Source: Phenylobacterium sp. J426
GTDB taxonomy: Bacteria; Pseudomonadota; Alphaproteobacteria; Caulobacterales; Caulobacteraceae
Assembly: GCF_024699945.1 (NCBI RefSeq)
Contig: NZ_JAJOMY010000002.1
Coordinates: 62,001 to 126,000, forward strand
Length of the DNA: 64,000 nt
Reading direction: 5' to 3'
Part shown: in pieces, positions 37,998-48,340 of the stretch
Numbering within the stretch: position 1 is the first letter of the stretch
Layout of the letters: every line of letters begins with the position of its first letter
Made by a program: the position numbers and the translations under genes
The notes under the pieces: model-generated
What the model saw: the letters and a program-made list of their open reading frames with translations, nothing else
The model's database searches: none
What the model was told of the DNA's origin: nothing

Positions 37998-39355
37998 CGT
38001 CGGTGGAACTCCGGAGCCGAAAGCAGCAGGACAAGGCCGTCGCGTACTGTAGGGGCGCCCCGCACGGTCGCCACCGTTTGCGGCGTGGCGAGGGCGTCCA
38101 GCACGGCGGCGCAGAGCGCGCGAGGATCGCGGACTCGGACGTCGGTATGGCCGGAAATCTGGTAGGCGGTGTCGATCCGCGCCTGTATCCCTGCGGGCGT
38201 CAACCAAGCTGTGCGGGTGTCAGGATAGCCATCGGGCGCCGCGCTGTTCCAGGCATCCTGGCCAAGCGCCCGCAGCCACCGCGTCAGATCTACGCCATGG
38301 GGATCGAAGCCAAGCGCGCGTGTGCTTGTGAACACGAATTCCTGTGGCGTTAGCACCTTTGCGCCGAATTCCCGCCAGCTGTCCGGTGCGGTGAGCAGCG
38401 CCTCATGCAGCACTGACAGATCGCCGTCGCTGTCGCGGAACGCTCTTTCCAGGTGGGCGATCAGTTCGGGTCGGGGGGTATCGTTCACGAAGTGTCGCGC
38501 CATCTTGGTTGCGATGAAGCGTGCGGCCGCCGGGCGCCGGCAGGCGGCGCGGATGGCTGCTTCGCCTTCAGACTCGCCGCCGGCTGCGATGACTTGGCCG
38601 AGGATAATTTTGGCCCCTGGTTCATGACGCTCGAGGGCGAACCGAAAGACGCCTTCTTCGTCGTAGGTCCAACCCGTTAGCGCGCGCGCCAGCATGAGCA
38701 CGTCACGCTGACTGTAACCGCCGTCCACCCCTAGCGTGTGCAGTTCAAGCAGCTCCCTCGCATAATTCTCGTTCAATCCGCGGCCGCGTTTTCGTCCCTC
38801 TGGCGATTGCGGGCCAATCGAGCTGCGATTGTCGAGGTAGGTCAGCATCGCCGGGTGCCGGGCGCTGGCGAGCACCATCTCTTCGAAGCGGCCCCCAAGG
38901 TGGGGCCTGATCGCCTCACGTTCATAGGCGCCGGAGAGCACAGAAACCCAGCCATTCTTCATGGCGGAGACACAGAGATGATTGCTCCAAAACCACGCGA
39001 GGCGTTCGTTGATGCCGGTCCCCGCGGCCGCGATGGCGCGGGCGCGGGCGCGGAGCTCGTTCTGATGCTGCGGCGCTTCGGGCTGAAGCACCTCTCGTCC
39101 CGCAAGATCGGCCGGGACGGGGCGGCCGGCCGCGCGCGCCTCCCGGAGACGCTCCCAATCGCGCTTCTGGCGATAAAGTTCGCGCGACGATCCGAGCGGC
39201 CGCCCAGGCAGGGGTTGCAGGCCCTGCCTTAGCTCGCTCAGCAAAGCCGCCTGCGGATCCTCAACGAACGCCTTTGAAAGACCCTCAGACGATGGACCGT
39301 AGCCGAAGCGCTTCGCAGCCTGCACGGCGCGTCGTCGCGCCTGCTCTTGAGTCAT
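37994..39355 (-). CDS. DUF1800 protein
   Basis: The 453-residue product carries AAKRFGYGPS near the start and the conserved core NENYARELLELHTLGVDGGY, hallmarks of DUF1800. WFWSNHLCVSA is another family landmark. DUF1800 and DUF1501 genes are adjacent in many bacteria; the pair is exported and of unknown biochemical role. ATG of the DUF1501 gene overlaps this stop, so they are translationally coupled. Confidence 0.88.
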   Translation of the reverse strand: MTQEQARRRAVQAAKRFGYGPSSEGLSKAFVEDPQAALLSELRQGLQPLPGRPLGSSRELYRQKRDWERLREARAAGRPVPADLAGREVLQPEAPQHQNELRARARAIAAAGTGINERLAWFWSNHLCVSAMKNGWVSVLSGAYEREAIRPHLGGRFEEMVLASARHPAMLTYLDNRSSIGPQSPEGRKRGRGLNENYARELLELHTLGVDGGYSQRDVLMLARALTGWTYDEEGVFRFALERHEPGAKIILGQVIAAGGESEGEAAIRAACRRPAAARFIATKMARHFVNDTPRPELIAHLERAFRDSDGDLSVLHEALLTAPDSWREFGAKVLTPQEFVFTSTRALGFDPHGVDLTRWLRALGQDAWNSAAPDGYPDTRTAWLTPAGIQARIDTAYQISGHTDVRVRDPRALCAAVLDALATPQTVATVRGAPTVRDGLVLLLSAPEFHRR

Positions 39356-39438
39356 GAGCCACCCGCCGGCTGCCGCCGAACTTGCTTGCCCCGGACAAGA
39401 CTAGGCCGCGCAGACGCCGCTGTCACGCTTCGCCGGAC

Positions 39439-40446
39439 TCAGAACCTGCGCCAAGCGGGCTGCGGCGTCCAGCTGTCGGCCTTTTCGAAGCCCGGGGGCG
39501 GCGGCGCTTCCGACGGCGGCCGCACGAGAGGCGCCGCCTCCGCGCGGGATCCGGCGCCGCCCGCTGCGTGATCATCGCCCACGGGGGTAGTCGCAGGCCG
39601 GACGGGCTCGGCCTGAGGCGAGGTCTCGACGGCGGCCGGCGGCGAGGCCTCCAGGGCGGCGAGCTCGAGAGGTCGTAGTAGTTCTCCGGCCGGCTCGACC
39701 CCGGCGTAGACCCCCTGAAAGCCCTGGGGAGCGCCTGCCCGTCCCGGCCACCGGTAGAAAATGTGCGCGCCAATCTGCTTCAGCTTGACGAGAGAGCCCA
39801 TCCAGTAGGGCACCACCCAGTCAGTATGGTAGTGCGTTGCGAGCCCCACTGAAGGCTCGACAAACCCATCGAGCGCCCTCGTGGCGACGGCCTCGGCTTC
39901 CTTCCAGAGCCGCGGCTCCGGCGGTCGCGCGATGGAGCCGTCACAGGTGAAGGTGAACTGACAGCCCGTTGGGAGTTCGGACCCCTCGAACACCACGCCA
40001 CAGACCGTCTTGGGATATTCCGGCGAGCGGAGCCGGTTCAGGACCACCTGCGCCACGGCCCGCCGCCCCTGCAGCGGCTCGTTTGCAGCCTCGTAGTACA
40101 CCGCCTGCGTAAGACACGTCACAGCGCGCGCATGATTCAACCCGCTGTCTGTCGGCAGTTTGAACGGTCGCGCCGCGATGATCGGCTCGATGGAGAACGG
40201 TGTCTCAGCGTTCTTGCGACGCGCTTCCTCAGGCGTAAGCGCTTGAAAAAGCTGCGGTCCCCGAGCCAAATCGTAGGCCTGCTGAGGTATCGGCGCCATC
40301 GCCGGCTGAAGGACCGCCTTATCGGCTTCAGCCGCAGCCAGCGTCGCTGTGTGCGCTTGGCGAAGGTAGGCGACGACCAGGCCTGCACTTACCAGCAACA
40401 GGCCGGCCAGCACCAGAAGCACTCGCCGGGAAAGGAAACGTGACAC
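39439..40446 (-). CDS. SleB/CwlJ-type cell wall hydrolase
   Basis: An N-terminal membrane anchor (about 8-28) precedes a hydrolase_2 domain (about 105-235): CLTQAVYYEAANEPLQGRRA contains the catalytic glutamate, with VVLNRLRSPEYPKTVCGVVF and QFTFTCDG following. This family cleaves peptidoglycan. The C-terminal 80 residues are Pro/Ala-rich. The gene is alone on its strand between DUF1800 and the Wzt gene. Confidence 0.88.
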   Translation of the reverse strand: MSRFLSRRVLLVLAGLLLVSAGLVVAYLRQAHTATLAAAEADKAVLQPAMAPIPQQAYDLARGPQLFQALTPEEARRKNAETPFSIEPIIAARPFKLPTDSGLNHARAVTCLTQAVYYEAANEPLQGRRAVAQVVLNRLRSPEYPKTVCGVVFEGSELPTGCQFTFTCDGSIARPPEPRLWKEAEAVATRALDGFVEPSVGLATHYHTDWVVPYWMGSLVKLKQIGAHIFYRWPGRAGAPQGFQGVYAGVEPAGELLRPLELAALEASPPAAVETSPQAEPVRPATTPVGDDHAAGGAGSRAEAAPLVRPPSEAPPPPGFEKADSWTPQPAWRRF

Positions 40447-40537
40447 GCAGCGCTCCTGTGCGTTAGGCGGCCGGCGCGTTTAGCAGACCGGTCGCCTTCG
40501 GCCAATAACCGGCGGCAACCTGCGGCGCCGCGTCGCC

Positions 40538-41279
40538 CTAAGCGGCAAGCAGCGACGTCATCTCCTGAATCGGTCGAACATCCGAGGCGCGACCACCTTC
40601 CAGGCGCATGACCTTGTTGCAGTAGCTGCCGATCAGATCGAGGTCATGGGAAGCGAGCACAACAACGCCGGCCCCTTCCACCATGGCCTCAAGACGCGTG
40701 TGGGCGGCATCCCGAAACGCTTGGTCCCCCCACCGCGATCCACTCGTCGAGCAGAAGTATGTCCGGCTCCATGGCCGTGACGACGGCGAACGCGAGCCTG
40801 GCGACCATGCCGGCGCTGAAGGTTTTCAATGGCAGCCGGAGATATTCGCCAAGCCCGGAGAACTCGGCGATAGCGTCAGCCTTGCTTTCGATCTCTTTGG
40901 CCGTCATGCCTGCCAGCAGGCCCCTCAGCATAATGTTGTCATACCCGGTCGCCTGAGCATCCATTCCGAGAGAAAGGTCCAGGAGCGCCGCAACACGACC
41001 GCGGACTTCAACTACGCCGTCATCGGGTTCGTAGGCCCCGGCGAGGCACCGCAGGAGTGTGGTCTTCCCAGACCCGTTGGGCCCGACAAGTCCCAGGCGG
41101 TCTCCAGGTCTCAGCATGAAGGAGACATCGTCCAGGGCGGTGACCACCTGTACGCCTAGGCCCTGGCTGGTCAGCCGGCCGCCCAGCGTCGTGGCGGCGA
41201 TATGCTTCTTCAACGACCGCGAATCGGCGCCATAGACCGGAAACCGGACTCCGAGGTTCGTGACAGCGATATGGGACAT
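40538..41279 (-). CDS. wzt: Wzt-type polysaccharide ABC transporter ATPase (apparent frameshift)
   Basis: The protein starts at ATG 41279. It has Walker A GPNGSGKTT, an ABC signature region TFSAGMVARLAFA and Walker B ILLLDEW, the layout of KpsT/RfbE/Wzt ATPases that energise export of lipid-linked polysaccharide. The C-terminus is in another frame (FRDAAHTRLEAMVEGAGVVV, then ASHDLDLI) joined at the C6 run 40726-40731, giving about 246 residues. There is no extra carbohydrate-binding C-terminal domain. It pairs with the permease gene just upstream. Confidence 0.85.
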
Positions 41280-41286
41280 CTTGACC

Positions 41287-42171
41287 TCAGAGGTAGTGCA
41301 CGATGCGCCGGCGGGTGCGCGTGAGAGTCGCCATCGCAATCACCCACGTCGCCAGGATCAAGAACGTCAGCACGCCCCACGTCCGGCCGTCGAGCGGCAT
41401 TCCAAGCAGCGGCGATCGCACGGCGTCGATCATGTAATAAAATGGGTTCCACGTCAGGAAGTAGTGATGGCGGCCGACCTGGGACGACATCCAGAAGATC
41501 GGCGTCATGAACATCATGAACTGAACGACCGCCTGGATGACCTGGGGTACGTCGCGGAACCGTGCCGATAAAACGGCGGCGATCATGCCGGCCGGGGTGG
41601 CGATCAGGATCAGGGCCAACAATCCAAGGAGCGAAACCCCGACGTTTCCAACCCCCTTGCCGGCGAAGAACAGCACAACGGCGATGATCAGAAGGTGATG
41701 CGCGAGCGTGAGGAGATTGCGCAGGATGGTTCGCCAAACGAAAACGAAGAACGGCATGGAGCTCTGCCGCAGGATGCTGGCCGCCGAGGTGAAGCTCTCA
41801 CAACCTTCGTTGATCGAAGACGCCAGGAACGTCCAAGTCACAAGCCCCACAGCCACGTAGGGCAGCAGCGTCGCAGGGTCGAGGCGAAACAACTGGGAGT
41901 AGAGCGTTCCCGTCCCCGCGACGACGACCCCCATAGAGAGCGTAATCCAGAACGGCCCAAGCATTGAACCGCGGTAGCGCGAGGCGATGTCGTGGCGCGC
42001 CAGGGCCCACGCAAGGCCGAACCGTCGCAGTGAGGCCTCAAGGTCCTGAACGGCCCGGCGAAACTCCATCGCAAGGCCGTGATTTCCGGTTCGGAGAATG
42101 TGAGGAGTGGCGTCCATCGGTTCTGCTCCTGCGGGGCGCATCCATCGCATGCGCTGCGGGTCGTCGTCCAT
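41287..42171 (-). CDS. wzm: Wzm-type polysaccharide ABC transporter permease
   Basis: The 294-residue ABC-2 permease has an N-terminal amphipathic segment, RYRGSMLGPFW at the first interfacial helix, six hydrophobic helices and the conserved YFLTWNPFYYMIDAVRSPLL near the end. It is separated from the ATPase gene by 7 bases, so the pair forms one exporter. Together with the UDP-sugar genes it probably exports an O-antigen-like or capsular polymer. Confidence 0.9.
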   Translation of the reverse strand: MDDDPQRMRWMRPAGAEPMDATPHILRTGNHGLAMEFRRAVQDLEASLRRFGLAWALARHDIASRYRGSMLGPFWITLSMGVVVAGTGTLYSQLFRLDPATLLPYVAVGLVTWTFLASSINEGCESFTSAASILRQSSMPFFVFVWRTILRNLLTLAHHLLIIAVVLFFAGKGVGNVGVSLLGLLALILIATPAGMIAAVLSARFRDVPQVIQAVVQFMMFMTPIFWMSSQVGRHHYFLTWNPFYYMIDAVRSPLLGMPLDGRTWGVLTFLILATWVIAMATLTRTRRRIVHYL

Positions 42172-42406
42172 CCTGATGAGCCATGCGAACTCGGAGGGCG
42201 CCGCTTCGCCGCGTTCTTGATCAGTCTTCCTTGGCGGCGCACCCCTCTAGATCCGCCGCAAGCGTGAGAAAAGGGGGCGGCGCCGGTGTCAGCGGCTGCT
42301 GCCTGATGCGGGCTTCTACGGTTGGACGGAGCGTCCAGCGCCGCGCGCAGCCCGGCGCAACGACGCGCGGAGATCAGCTCAGAGGCGTGAGCCCGGGGAG
42401 TGGCCT

Positions 42407-42649
42407 CTAGCCGCCGAGCTGGCCGCTGTCAGGCGCTGCGGAGCCCTGCAGATCTTGCCGGAAGCGACTGAGCGTGAGCTCCACCGAATGACCCAACTTG
42501 AGGTCTACAAGAGCCCGCGCAGCCGCCATGCGCACCTCCAGCGACACCCCCTCCTGATCGCCCACGAGGCCGCGCAGGACGTTTGTCACCGCCGCCCGCC
42601 CGCCGTCGACGGTCCCGAGCAGTTGGAAGGGGTCGAGCTGCTTGATCAT
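42407..42649 (-). CDS. Small hypothetical protein
   Basis: From ATG 42649 the 80-residue product reads KQLDPFQLLGTVDGGRAAVT and ends in a helical region. AGAGGTC upstream can serve as ribosome-binding site. It lies between wzm and galU. No family is recognised. Confidence 0.45.
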   Translation of the reverse strand: MIKQLDPFQLLGTVDGGRAAVTNVLRGLVGDQEGVSLEVRMAAARALVDLKLGHSVELTLSRFRQDLQGSAAPDSGQLGG

Positions 42650-42751
42650 GCGACGACCTCTGCCGTGCGGACCGATGGGGAGCAAGCCCCTCAGCGCCAT
42701 CTTTCAGTTGCGTCAAATTGCAGCGTTTTTTTCGAGGCGCCAATACACACC

Positions 42752-43618
42752 TCAGAGGAGCTCCTCGATCGCCTTGCGGGCGGCGTCCTTCAGTTCAGGG
42801 CGCAGGAGGGCGAAGGCGACGTTGGCCCGCAGCAGCCCGATCTTGTCGCCGCAGTCGTAGGTCGTTCCGTCGTATTCCAGGGCGTGGAAGTCCTGGACCT
42901 TCATCAGGTTGGCCATGCCGTCGGTCAGTTGGATCTCGCCGCCGGCGCCGCGCTCCTGGGTCTCCAGGATCTCGAAGATCTCGGGCTGCAGGATATAGCG
43001 GCCGGAAATGAACAGGTTGGAGGGTTCGGTCCCGGGCGCGGGTTTCTCGACCATGCCGGTCATGCGGTTCAGCCGGCCGTCCTGGCCGTCCAGCGCCACG
43101 ATGCCGTACTTGTGGGCTTCGCCCTCGGGCGCCGGCTCGACGACCACGATGTTGCCGCCGGTCTTCTCGTAGGCGGCGACCGCCTGGGCCAGGGCCGGCG
43201 GCGTGGCCGCCATCAGCATGTCGGGCAGCATCACCGCGAACGGCTCGTCGCCGATGATGTCGCGAGCGCACCAGACGGCGTGTCCCAGCCCCAGAGGAGC
43301 CATCTGGCGCACGAAGCTCATCTGGCCGGGCTGCAGGATATCGCGCCGCACCTCGGCCAGGATGTCGGTCTTGCCCTTGGCTTCCAGCGCCTGCTCGATC
43401 TCGGGATTGGCGTCGAAATAGTCCTCGATGGCGCCCTGGCCGCGACCGACGATGAAGACGAAGTGTTCGATGCCGGCGGCGCGCGCCTCCTCGACGATGT
43501 AGGACAGGATCGGCCGGTCCACGACGTTCAGCAGGTTCTTCGGCGTCGTCTTCGCGCCCGGCAGCACCCGCGTTCCCAGACCCGCCACAGGCAGGACGGC
43601 CTTACGCACACGCTTCAT
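42752..43618 (-). CDS. galU: UTP-glucose-1-phosphate uridylyltransferase
   Basis: The 288-residue enzyme begins RKAVLPVAGLGTRVLPGAKT, the nucleotide-binding signature of GalU, with KNLLNVVDRPILSYIVEEA and VEKPAPG in the expected places. It makes UDP-glucose, the substrate for cellulose synthase and precursor of UDP-glucuronate and UDP-xylose. This ties it to the bcs and uxs genes in the window. Confidence 0.93.
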   Translation of the reverse strand: MKRVRKAVLPVAGLGTRVLPGAKTTPKNLLNVVDRPILSYIVEEARAAGIEHFVFIVGRGQGAIEDYFDANPEIEQALEAKGKTDILAEVRRDILQPGQMSFVRQMAPLGLGHAVWCARDIIGDEPFAVMLPDMLMAATPPALAQAVAAYEKTGGNIVVVEPAPEGEAHKYGIVALDGQDGRLNRMTGMVEKPAPGTEPSNLFISGRYILQPEIFEILETQERGAGGEIQLTDGMANLMKVQDFHALEYDGTTYDCGDKIGLLRANVAFALLRPELKDAARKAIEELL

Positions 43619-43742
43619 ATGTTGATCCTTCCCCTTCGACAGACTCTATCCGCGATTCGGGTCGACTGATATCGCCGTTCGAGCACGCCTGCGGACAGGC
43701 GAGCTCAACGCAAAGCCCTGTCCGTACCTTGCCCCGCCCACG

Positions 43743-44037
43743 TCAAGCGCTGGCGCTCACAGACCGAGCGCGAACGCCGCGGGCGCCGGAGAGCGCGCCG
43801 GCCGCCAGAGACCCAAACACCAACGCGGGTGTCAGGCCTGCAAAGATGGGCCAGTCAGGCAAGATGCGCCGCCGGCTTGATGCTCGCGGCAGGAACGAGG
43901 CCAGCAGATGCGAAGGGGAGGGGTAGTAGCGCGCCTCGCCACGGTAGAGGACCACCACACCGTCGTCCCCGAAACGGCCGCCGCTGGCCTCTGGGGCGGA
44001 CGGCGGCGAAGAGAACTTTCACGAGGTTCGAGGACAT
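43743..44037 (-). CDS. Possible small membrane-associated protein (apparent frameshift)
   Basis: The N-terminal frame from 44037 reads SSNLVKVLFAAVRPRG. A one-base shift at the GGGG near 43968-43972 leads to GVVVLYRGEARYYPSP and a C-terminal hydrophobic segment (PIFAGLTPALVFGSLAAGAL). Both halves look coding and join naturally, but either frame alone is short. No family is recognised. Confidence 0.35.
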
Positions 44038-44196
44038 GGCGCATCTCCATAGGGTGTGATGCGCATGACTATGGCTTAGCTTTCGGCTGCCTCGAATTCA
44101 GCCAACGACCTCGAGCATGTTGTAGGAATGCAGAGTGCGAATTGTGCGCTGCACAAAATATGCTATGCGCTTCCTTGCTTCAGAGGGGGCGAAGAC

Positions 44197-44400
44197 ATGA
44201 CTTACATCCCAATGCGCACTGTGCCAGGGCTTTTTATCGGCCGCCGGACCGTTGTTCTCGCAGATGCGAACATCCCGCCCACTGCGCCGGCGGCCTATCG
44301 GTGTGGGGCGTGCGAAGCGCCGGTGCTTGGCGGCGGCCATGACTTCGATGTCCGCGACACCGTCGTGAAGTGCCGTTGTGGCCAGATCAATCAATTCTGA
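44197..44400 (+). CDS. Small zinc-ribbon protein, 67 aa
   Basis: From ATG 44197, behind a GAGGGGGCG ribosome-binding site, the product ends with CGACEAPVLGGGHD and VVKCRCGQINQF. The two CxxC-type pairs suggest one bound zinc ion. The size and ending resemble Com-like small regulators, but the resemblance is loose. Confidence 0.55.
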   Translation: MTYIPMRTVPGLFIGRRTVVLADANIPPTAPAAYRCGACEAPVLGGGHDFDVRDTVVKCRCGQINQF

Positions 44401-44539
44401 ACCGCCCGATCTTGACGATCCGGGCCACCCTGGCGCGGCAGCGATCGGACATCGCGCCGCGCCATAGGTCGAGCCCGGAGAGCGGACCAGGGCCGCGGAT
44501 ACGCCGCGGCCTTCGCAATCCTAGAGAGCGGGCGGGCCG

Positions 44540-46388
44540 CTATTCGGCGGCGACCACTTCCGGCGACTTGGTCCCCTGGAGGCGTTTGACCAACGCCTCA
44601 TACTCTTCCCAGAGGCCCTTCGGCGTGTGTTCGCCAAACTTCTGGTAGAACTCGGGGATCAGCGCCGCTTCCTGGGCCCAGATGCTCAGGTCGACCGTCA
44701 GCAGAAGGTCGAGCTGGGCGTCGGTGAGCGTGACACCGGACAGGTCCAGGCTGTCCTTGGTCGGCACCTTGCCGATCGGCGTGTCCACCGCATCCGCGCG
44801 GCCTTCCAGCCGCTCCACGATCCACTTCAGCACACGCGAGTTGTCGCCGAAGCCCGGCCACACGAACTTGCCGCGCTCGTCCTTGCGGAACCAGTTCACG
44901 AAGTAGATCCGCGGCAGCTTGGCGGTGTCGGCCTTCTCGCCCATCGCCAGCCAGTGAGCGAAGTAGTCGCCCATGTTGTAGCCGCAGAACGGTAGCATCG
45001 CGAAGGGATCGCGCCGCAGCTCACCGATCTTGTTCTCAGCCGCCGCCGTGCCTTCCGACGCCACGTTGGACGCCATGAACACCCCGTGCCGCCAGTCCCG
45101 GGCCTCGGTCACCAGCGGCACCGCCGAGGGCGCGGCGGCCGCCGAACAGGATGGCGGAGATCGGCACGCCGGCCGGGTCTTCCCACTCCGGCGCCACCAC
45201 CGGGCACTGCGAGGCGGGCACGGTGAAGCGAGCATTCGGATGCGCCGCCGGCTCGTCGCTGTCGGGCGTCCAGGAGCGGCCTTTCCAGTCGGTCAGGTGC
45301 GCCGGCGCCTCGTCGGTCAAGCCTTCCCACCAGACGTCGCCGTCATCGGTCAGGGCCACGTTGGTGAAGATGCAGTTGGAGTGCAGCGCATCCACCGCAT
45401 TCTTGTTGGTGGTCTCGCCGGTGCCGGGCGCCACGCCGAAGAAGCCGGCTTCCGGATTGATGGCGTAGAGGCGACCATCCTCGCCGAAGCGCATCCAGCA
45501 GATGTCGTCGCCAATCGTCTCGGCCTTCCAGCCCTCGAGCGTCGGCTGCAGCATGGCCATGTTGGTCTTGCCGCACGCGCTGGGGAAGGCGGCGGCGATG
45601 TAGCGGACCTGGCCCTCGGGGGAGGTCAGCTTCAGGATCAGCATGTGCTCGGCGAACCACCCTTCGTCGCGAGCCATGACCGATGCGATCCGCAGGGCGA
45701 AGCACTTCTTGCCCAGCAGGGCATTGCCGCCGTAGCCCGACCCGTACGACCAGATCTCCCGCGTCTCCGGGAAGTGGACGATGTACTTGATCTCGTTGCA
45801 CGGCCAGGCGACGTCCTTGGCGCCGTCGATCAGCGGCATGCCCACCGAATGGACCGCCGGCACGAAGAAGCCGTCCTCGCCGAGCTGGTCGAGGGCGGCC
45901 TGGCCCATCCGCGTCATGATGCGCATGGATACGGCCACATAGGCAGAGTCTGTGATCTCAACGCCGATGGCGCTGATCTGGGATCCGAGCGGCCCCATGC
46001 AGAATGGCACGACGTACATGGTCCGACCGCGCATCACGCCGTCGAACAGCTGCTTCAGGTCGGCCCGCATCTCGCCCGGATCCAGCCAGTTGTTGGTCGG
46101 GCCGGCGTCCTCGGGCTTCTCCGAGCAGATGAAGGTGCGGCTCTCGACACGGGCGACGTCGCGCGGATCGGAGGCGGCGTAGAACGAATTCGGCCGCTTG
46201 GCCGGGTTCAGCGGCTTCAACGTGCCGGCAGCGACGAGTTCGGCCGTCAGCCGATCCCATTCCGCATCCGACCCGTCGCACCACACCACGCGGTCGGGCT
46301 TCGTCAGCGCGGCGATCTCGCCGACCCACTGGACGAGCTTGGCGTGTTTCGTCGGCGCGGGCGCAAGTCCCGGGACGGTGACGGACAT
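44540..46388 (-). CDS. pckG: Phosphoenolpyruvate carboxykinase, GTP type (apparent frameshift)
   Basis: This is GTP-dependent PEPCK, which converts oxaloacetate to PEP. The main frame has RTMYVVPFCMGP, SVGMPL and the kinase loop FPSACGKTNMAML, then GDDICWMRFGEDGRLYAINP. The C-terminal quarter is in another frame and reads EARDWRHGVFMASNVASEGT, then FCGYNMGDYFAHWL. They join near 45130-45145. The start may be ATG 46388 or the ATG at 46406. A 935-residue frame on the opposite strand is an artefact of GC-rich codon usage. The gene is divergent from the RTX gene. Confidence 0.9.
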
Positions 46389-46679
46389 CATCTGGCGAAC
46401 CCCCATAGCAAGCCCGGCGTCTTTAGAGCCGGATCAACCCCGGACCGCTCTTACGTCGCCGATTGGGAACCGCCTACCCTTGCTGGCCAACCGAGACTCG
46501 GAAAGTGCCCCGGCGCCCCGAACAAGGCGACGGCTCCCTCTTCGCAGGCAGGTGCGTATCGCGCGGCTGTGTCGATTCGTCGCGCCGCAGCGTCTGCCGC
46601 TTGCCGGCTGTCCGGCCCCAGTTTCGCTGATGACGCGGCGGTGGCGCATCGCTACACAAGGACGACGGCGGAGGGGGCG

Positions 46680-47837
46680 ATGGCGACCTATAATTTCTCA
46701 ACGATGACGCCTGAAGAGGCGCGCAAGTTCAACATCATCGATTACGACACACTCGTCTTCCCGACTGGCTCAGCCGCATTGGTTGGCGTCCAGTACTTGC
46801 CGCAGTCCGATGGCTTCGGCGTCTACCGCCTGACATTGGGCGCCCGCACCCTCGACTTCCCGCAAGCCGGCGCCTTCTTCGGCCTGCCAGCAGCCTCAGC
46901 CGCTGGGCGACTGGTGTTTCAGGACGGCTCGCGCCTCTTCGTCGGTGGAGACCTCAACGACACCTTCGCTCCAGCCGGCGTCGCTTATCTCCGGCCGGTC
47001 GCTGCGTATGGCGGCGGTGGCGATGATTCGCTGGACGGCGGCGCGTCGAACGACATGCTGCATGGGAACCTAGGCGCTGACACCCTGAGCGGTGATGCGG
47101 GTCAGGACACCCTCTACGGCGGTCAGGGTGATGACGTGCTGAGCGGAGGCGACGGAGCCGACGTGCTGATGGGGAACTTGGGTCAAGACACGCTCGATGG
47201 CGGCGAGGGTGACGATCGCTTGCATGGCGGGCAGGGCAACGACGTCCTGCTCGGCGACCTCGGGGACGATATGCTGTTCGGAGATCTTGGCGCTGACACG
47301 CTCCAGGGTGACGATGGGCAGGACAGCCTCAGCGGCGGCGCCGGGAATGACGTTCTGCTCGGTGGCCGCGGCAATGATGTGCTCTTGGGAGAAGCCGGCG
47401 CTGACAGCCTACGCGGTCAAGCGGGCCTGGACACGCTGAGCGGCGGGGCAGGCGCCGATAGCCTTGAGGGTGGCGCCGGCGCTGATTCCTTAAGCGGCGG
47501 AAGCGGCGCCGATCTCTTCCTGTTCGGCCCGACCGACAGCACGATCACTGCGCCGGATCGTATCAGCGACTTCGACGAAGATGATACGATCGACTTCCGC
47601 GGCCTCGCCGCAGCGACTCCGCTCAACTACCTGTTCATCGCCCCACAGGCCTCATTCGCCGCCGCTCAAGCCGCGGCCCAGACGGCGTTTACGGCCAGGC
47701 CAGCGCTCATCTATGTGGGGACGATTGTCGGCGATGACTTCGTGATCTTCGTCGACAGCTTCGGCACTGACACCGCCGATAGCGCTGTCATCTTAGTCGA
47801 TGTACAGACGTTCAATCCGTTCACCGCCATCATCTGA
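46680..47837 (+). CDS. RTX calcium-binding repeat protein
   Basis: From ATG 46680, preceded by GGAGGGGGC, the 385-residue protein has an N-terminal domain (about 1-105) and 19 consecutive nonapeptide repeats of the type GGxGxDxLx (about 111-281). Each repeat turn binds calcium in RTX proteins. The C-terminal about 100 residues, ending DVQTFNPFTAII, are typical of an uncleaved type I secretion signal. It is probably secreted or surface-attached. No type I secretion genes are in the window. Confidence 0.85.
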   Translation: MATYNFSTMTPEEARKFNIIDYDTLVFPTGSAALVGVQYLPQSDGFGVYRLTLGARTLDFPQAGAFFGLPAASAAGRLVFQDGSRLFVGGDLNDTFAPAGVAYLRPVAAYGGGGDDSLDGGASNDMLHGNLGADTLSGDAGQDTLYGGQGDDVLSGGDGADVLMGNLGQDTLDGGEGDDRLHGGQGNDVLLGDLGDDMLFGDLGADTLQGDDGQDSLSGGAGNDVLLGGRGNDVLLGEAGADSLRGQAGLDTLSGGAGADSLEGGAGADSLSGGSGADLFLFGPTDSTITAPDRISDFDEDDTIDFRGLAAATPLNYLFIAPQASFAAAQAAAQTAFTARPALIYVGTIVGDDFVIFVDSFGTDTADSAVILVDVQTFNPFTAII

Positions 47838-48083
47838 GGTGCTCGCCCGTCGCTGGCGTGGATTGTTCATGCGTGCTTGGATCGCGCGCCGAAATTCAGC
47901 GCCGTCTAAAATGATCCGGCCTGTATTGTCGACCAGGCTAACGGGCGCCCAAGTTCCGTCCAAGATCGCGTCGCAAGCCTCTTGAAGGGCCTGCTCCACG
48001 CCAGGCAATTCGACGCTGTGGCGGCGTCCGAGGCGCCAGCCTGTCATGGTATAGAGACGCGCCGGCTCTCGGTCTTCAGTCAC
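47793..48083 (-). CDS. Hypothetical protein, 96 aa
   Basis: The product reads GWRLGRRHSVELPGVEQALQ and ILDGTWAPVSLVDNTGRIIL and looks like a compact alpha/beta fold. Its last 45 bases overlap the 3' end of the RTX gene on the other strand. No family is recognised. Confidence 0.5.
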   Translation of the reverse strand: MTEDREPARLYTMTGWRLGRRHSVELPGVEQALQEACDAILDGTWAPVSLVDNTGRIILDGAEFRRAIQARMNNPRQRRASTSDDGGERIERLYID

Positions 48084-48119
48084 GCCAAGCGCCGCTCGCC
48101 GAGGCCCTAGGCGGGCTCT

Positions 48120-48305
48120 TCATCGACTCTTGTTCTCTTTTTCTAACTGGTCTGCGAAATGCTCGGCCTCGTGCCGCGTTTCGAAGAAGGGCGTCTGAAC
48201 CAGACCGCCAACCACCAGCGAATAGGGCGCGCTCACGCCATGCGCGACCTGGCGCACCACGTGCCACCCGAACTCACAGCGCTCCGCTTTCCAAATCTGG
48301 GCCAT
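48120..48305 (-). CDS. Small hypothetical protein, paralogue of the 25-kb gene
   Basis: The 61-residue product has the plan FGWHVV...TPFFETRHEAEHFADQ. This matches the small protein at 24978-25196 in both order and spacing of FGW and TPFF. The function is unknown. Confidence 0.55.
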   Translation of the reverse strand: MAQIWKAERCEFGWHVVRQVAHGVSAPYSLVVGGLVQTPFFETRHEAEHFADQLEKENKSR

Positions 48306-48340
48306 GCAGACACAGTCTTACGCGGTCAGTCCGGACCTTT

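Noticed and set aside
45030..47837. A 935-residue open frame running antisense to pckG and into the RTX gene
   Set aside because: Only the last 385 residues are RTX protein. The rest is the complementary strand of pckG, open because of GC-rich codon use. The RTX start at 46680 has its own ribosome-binding site.
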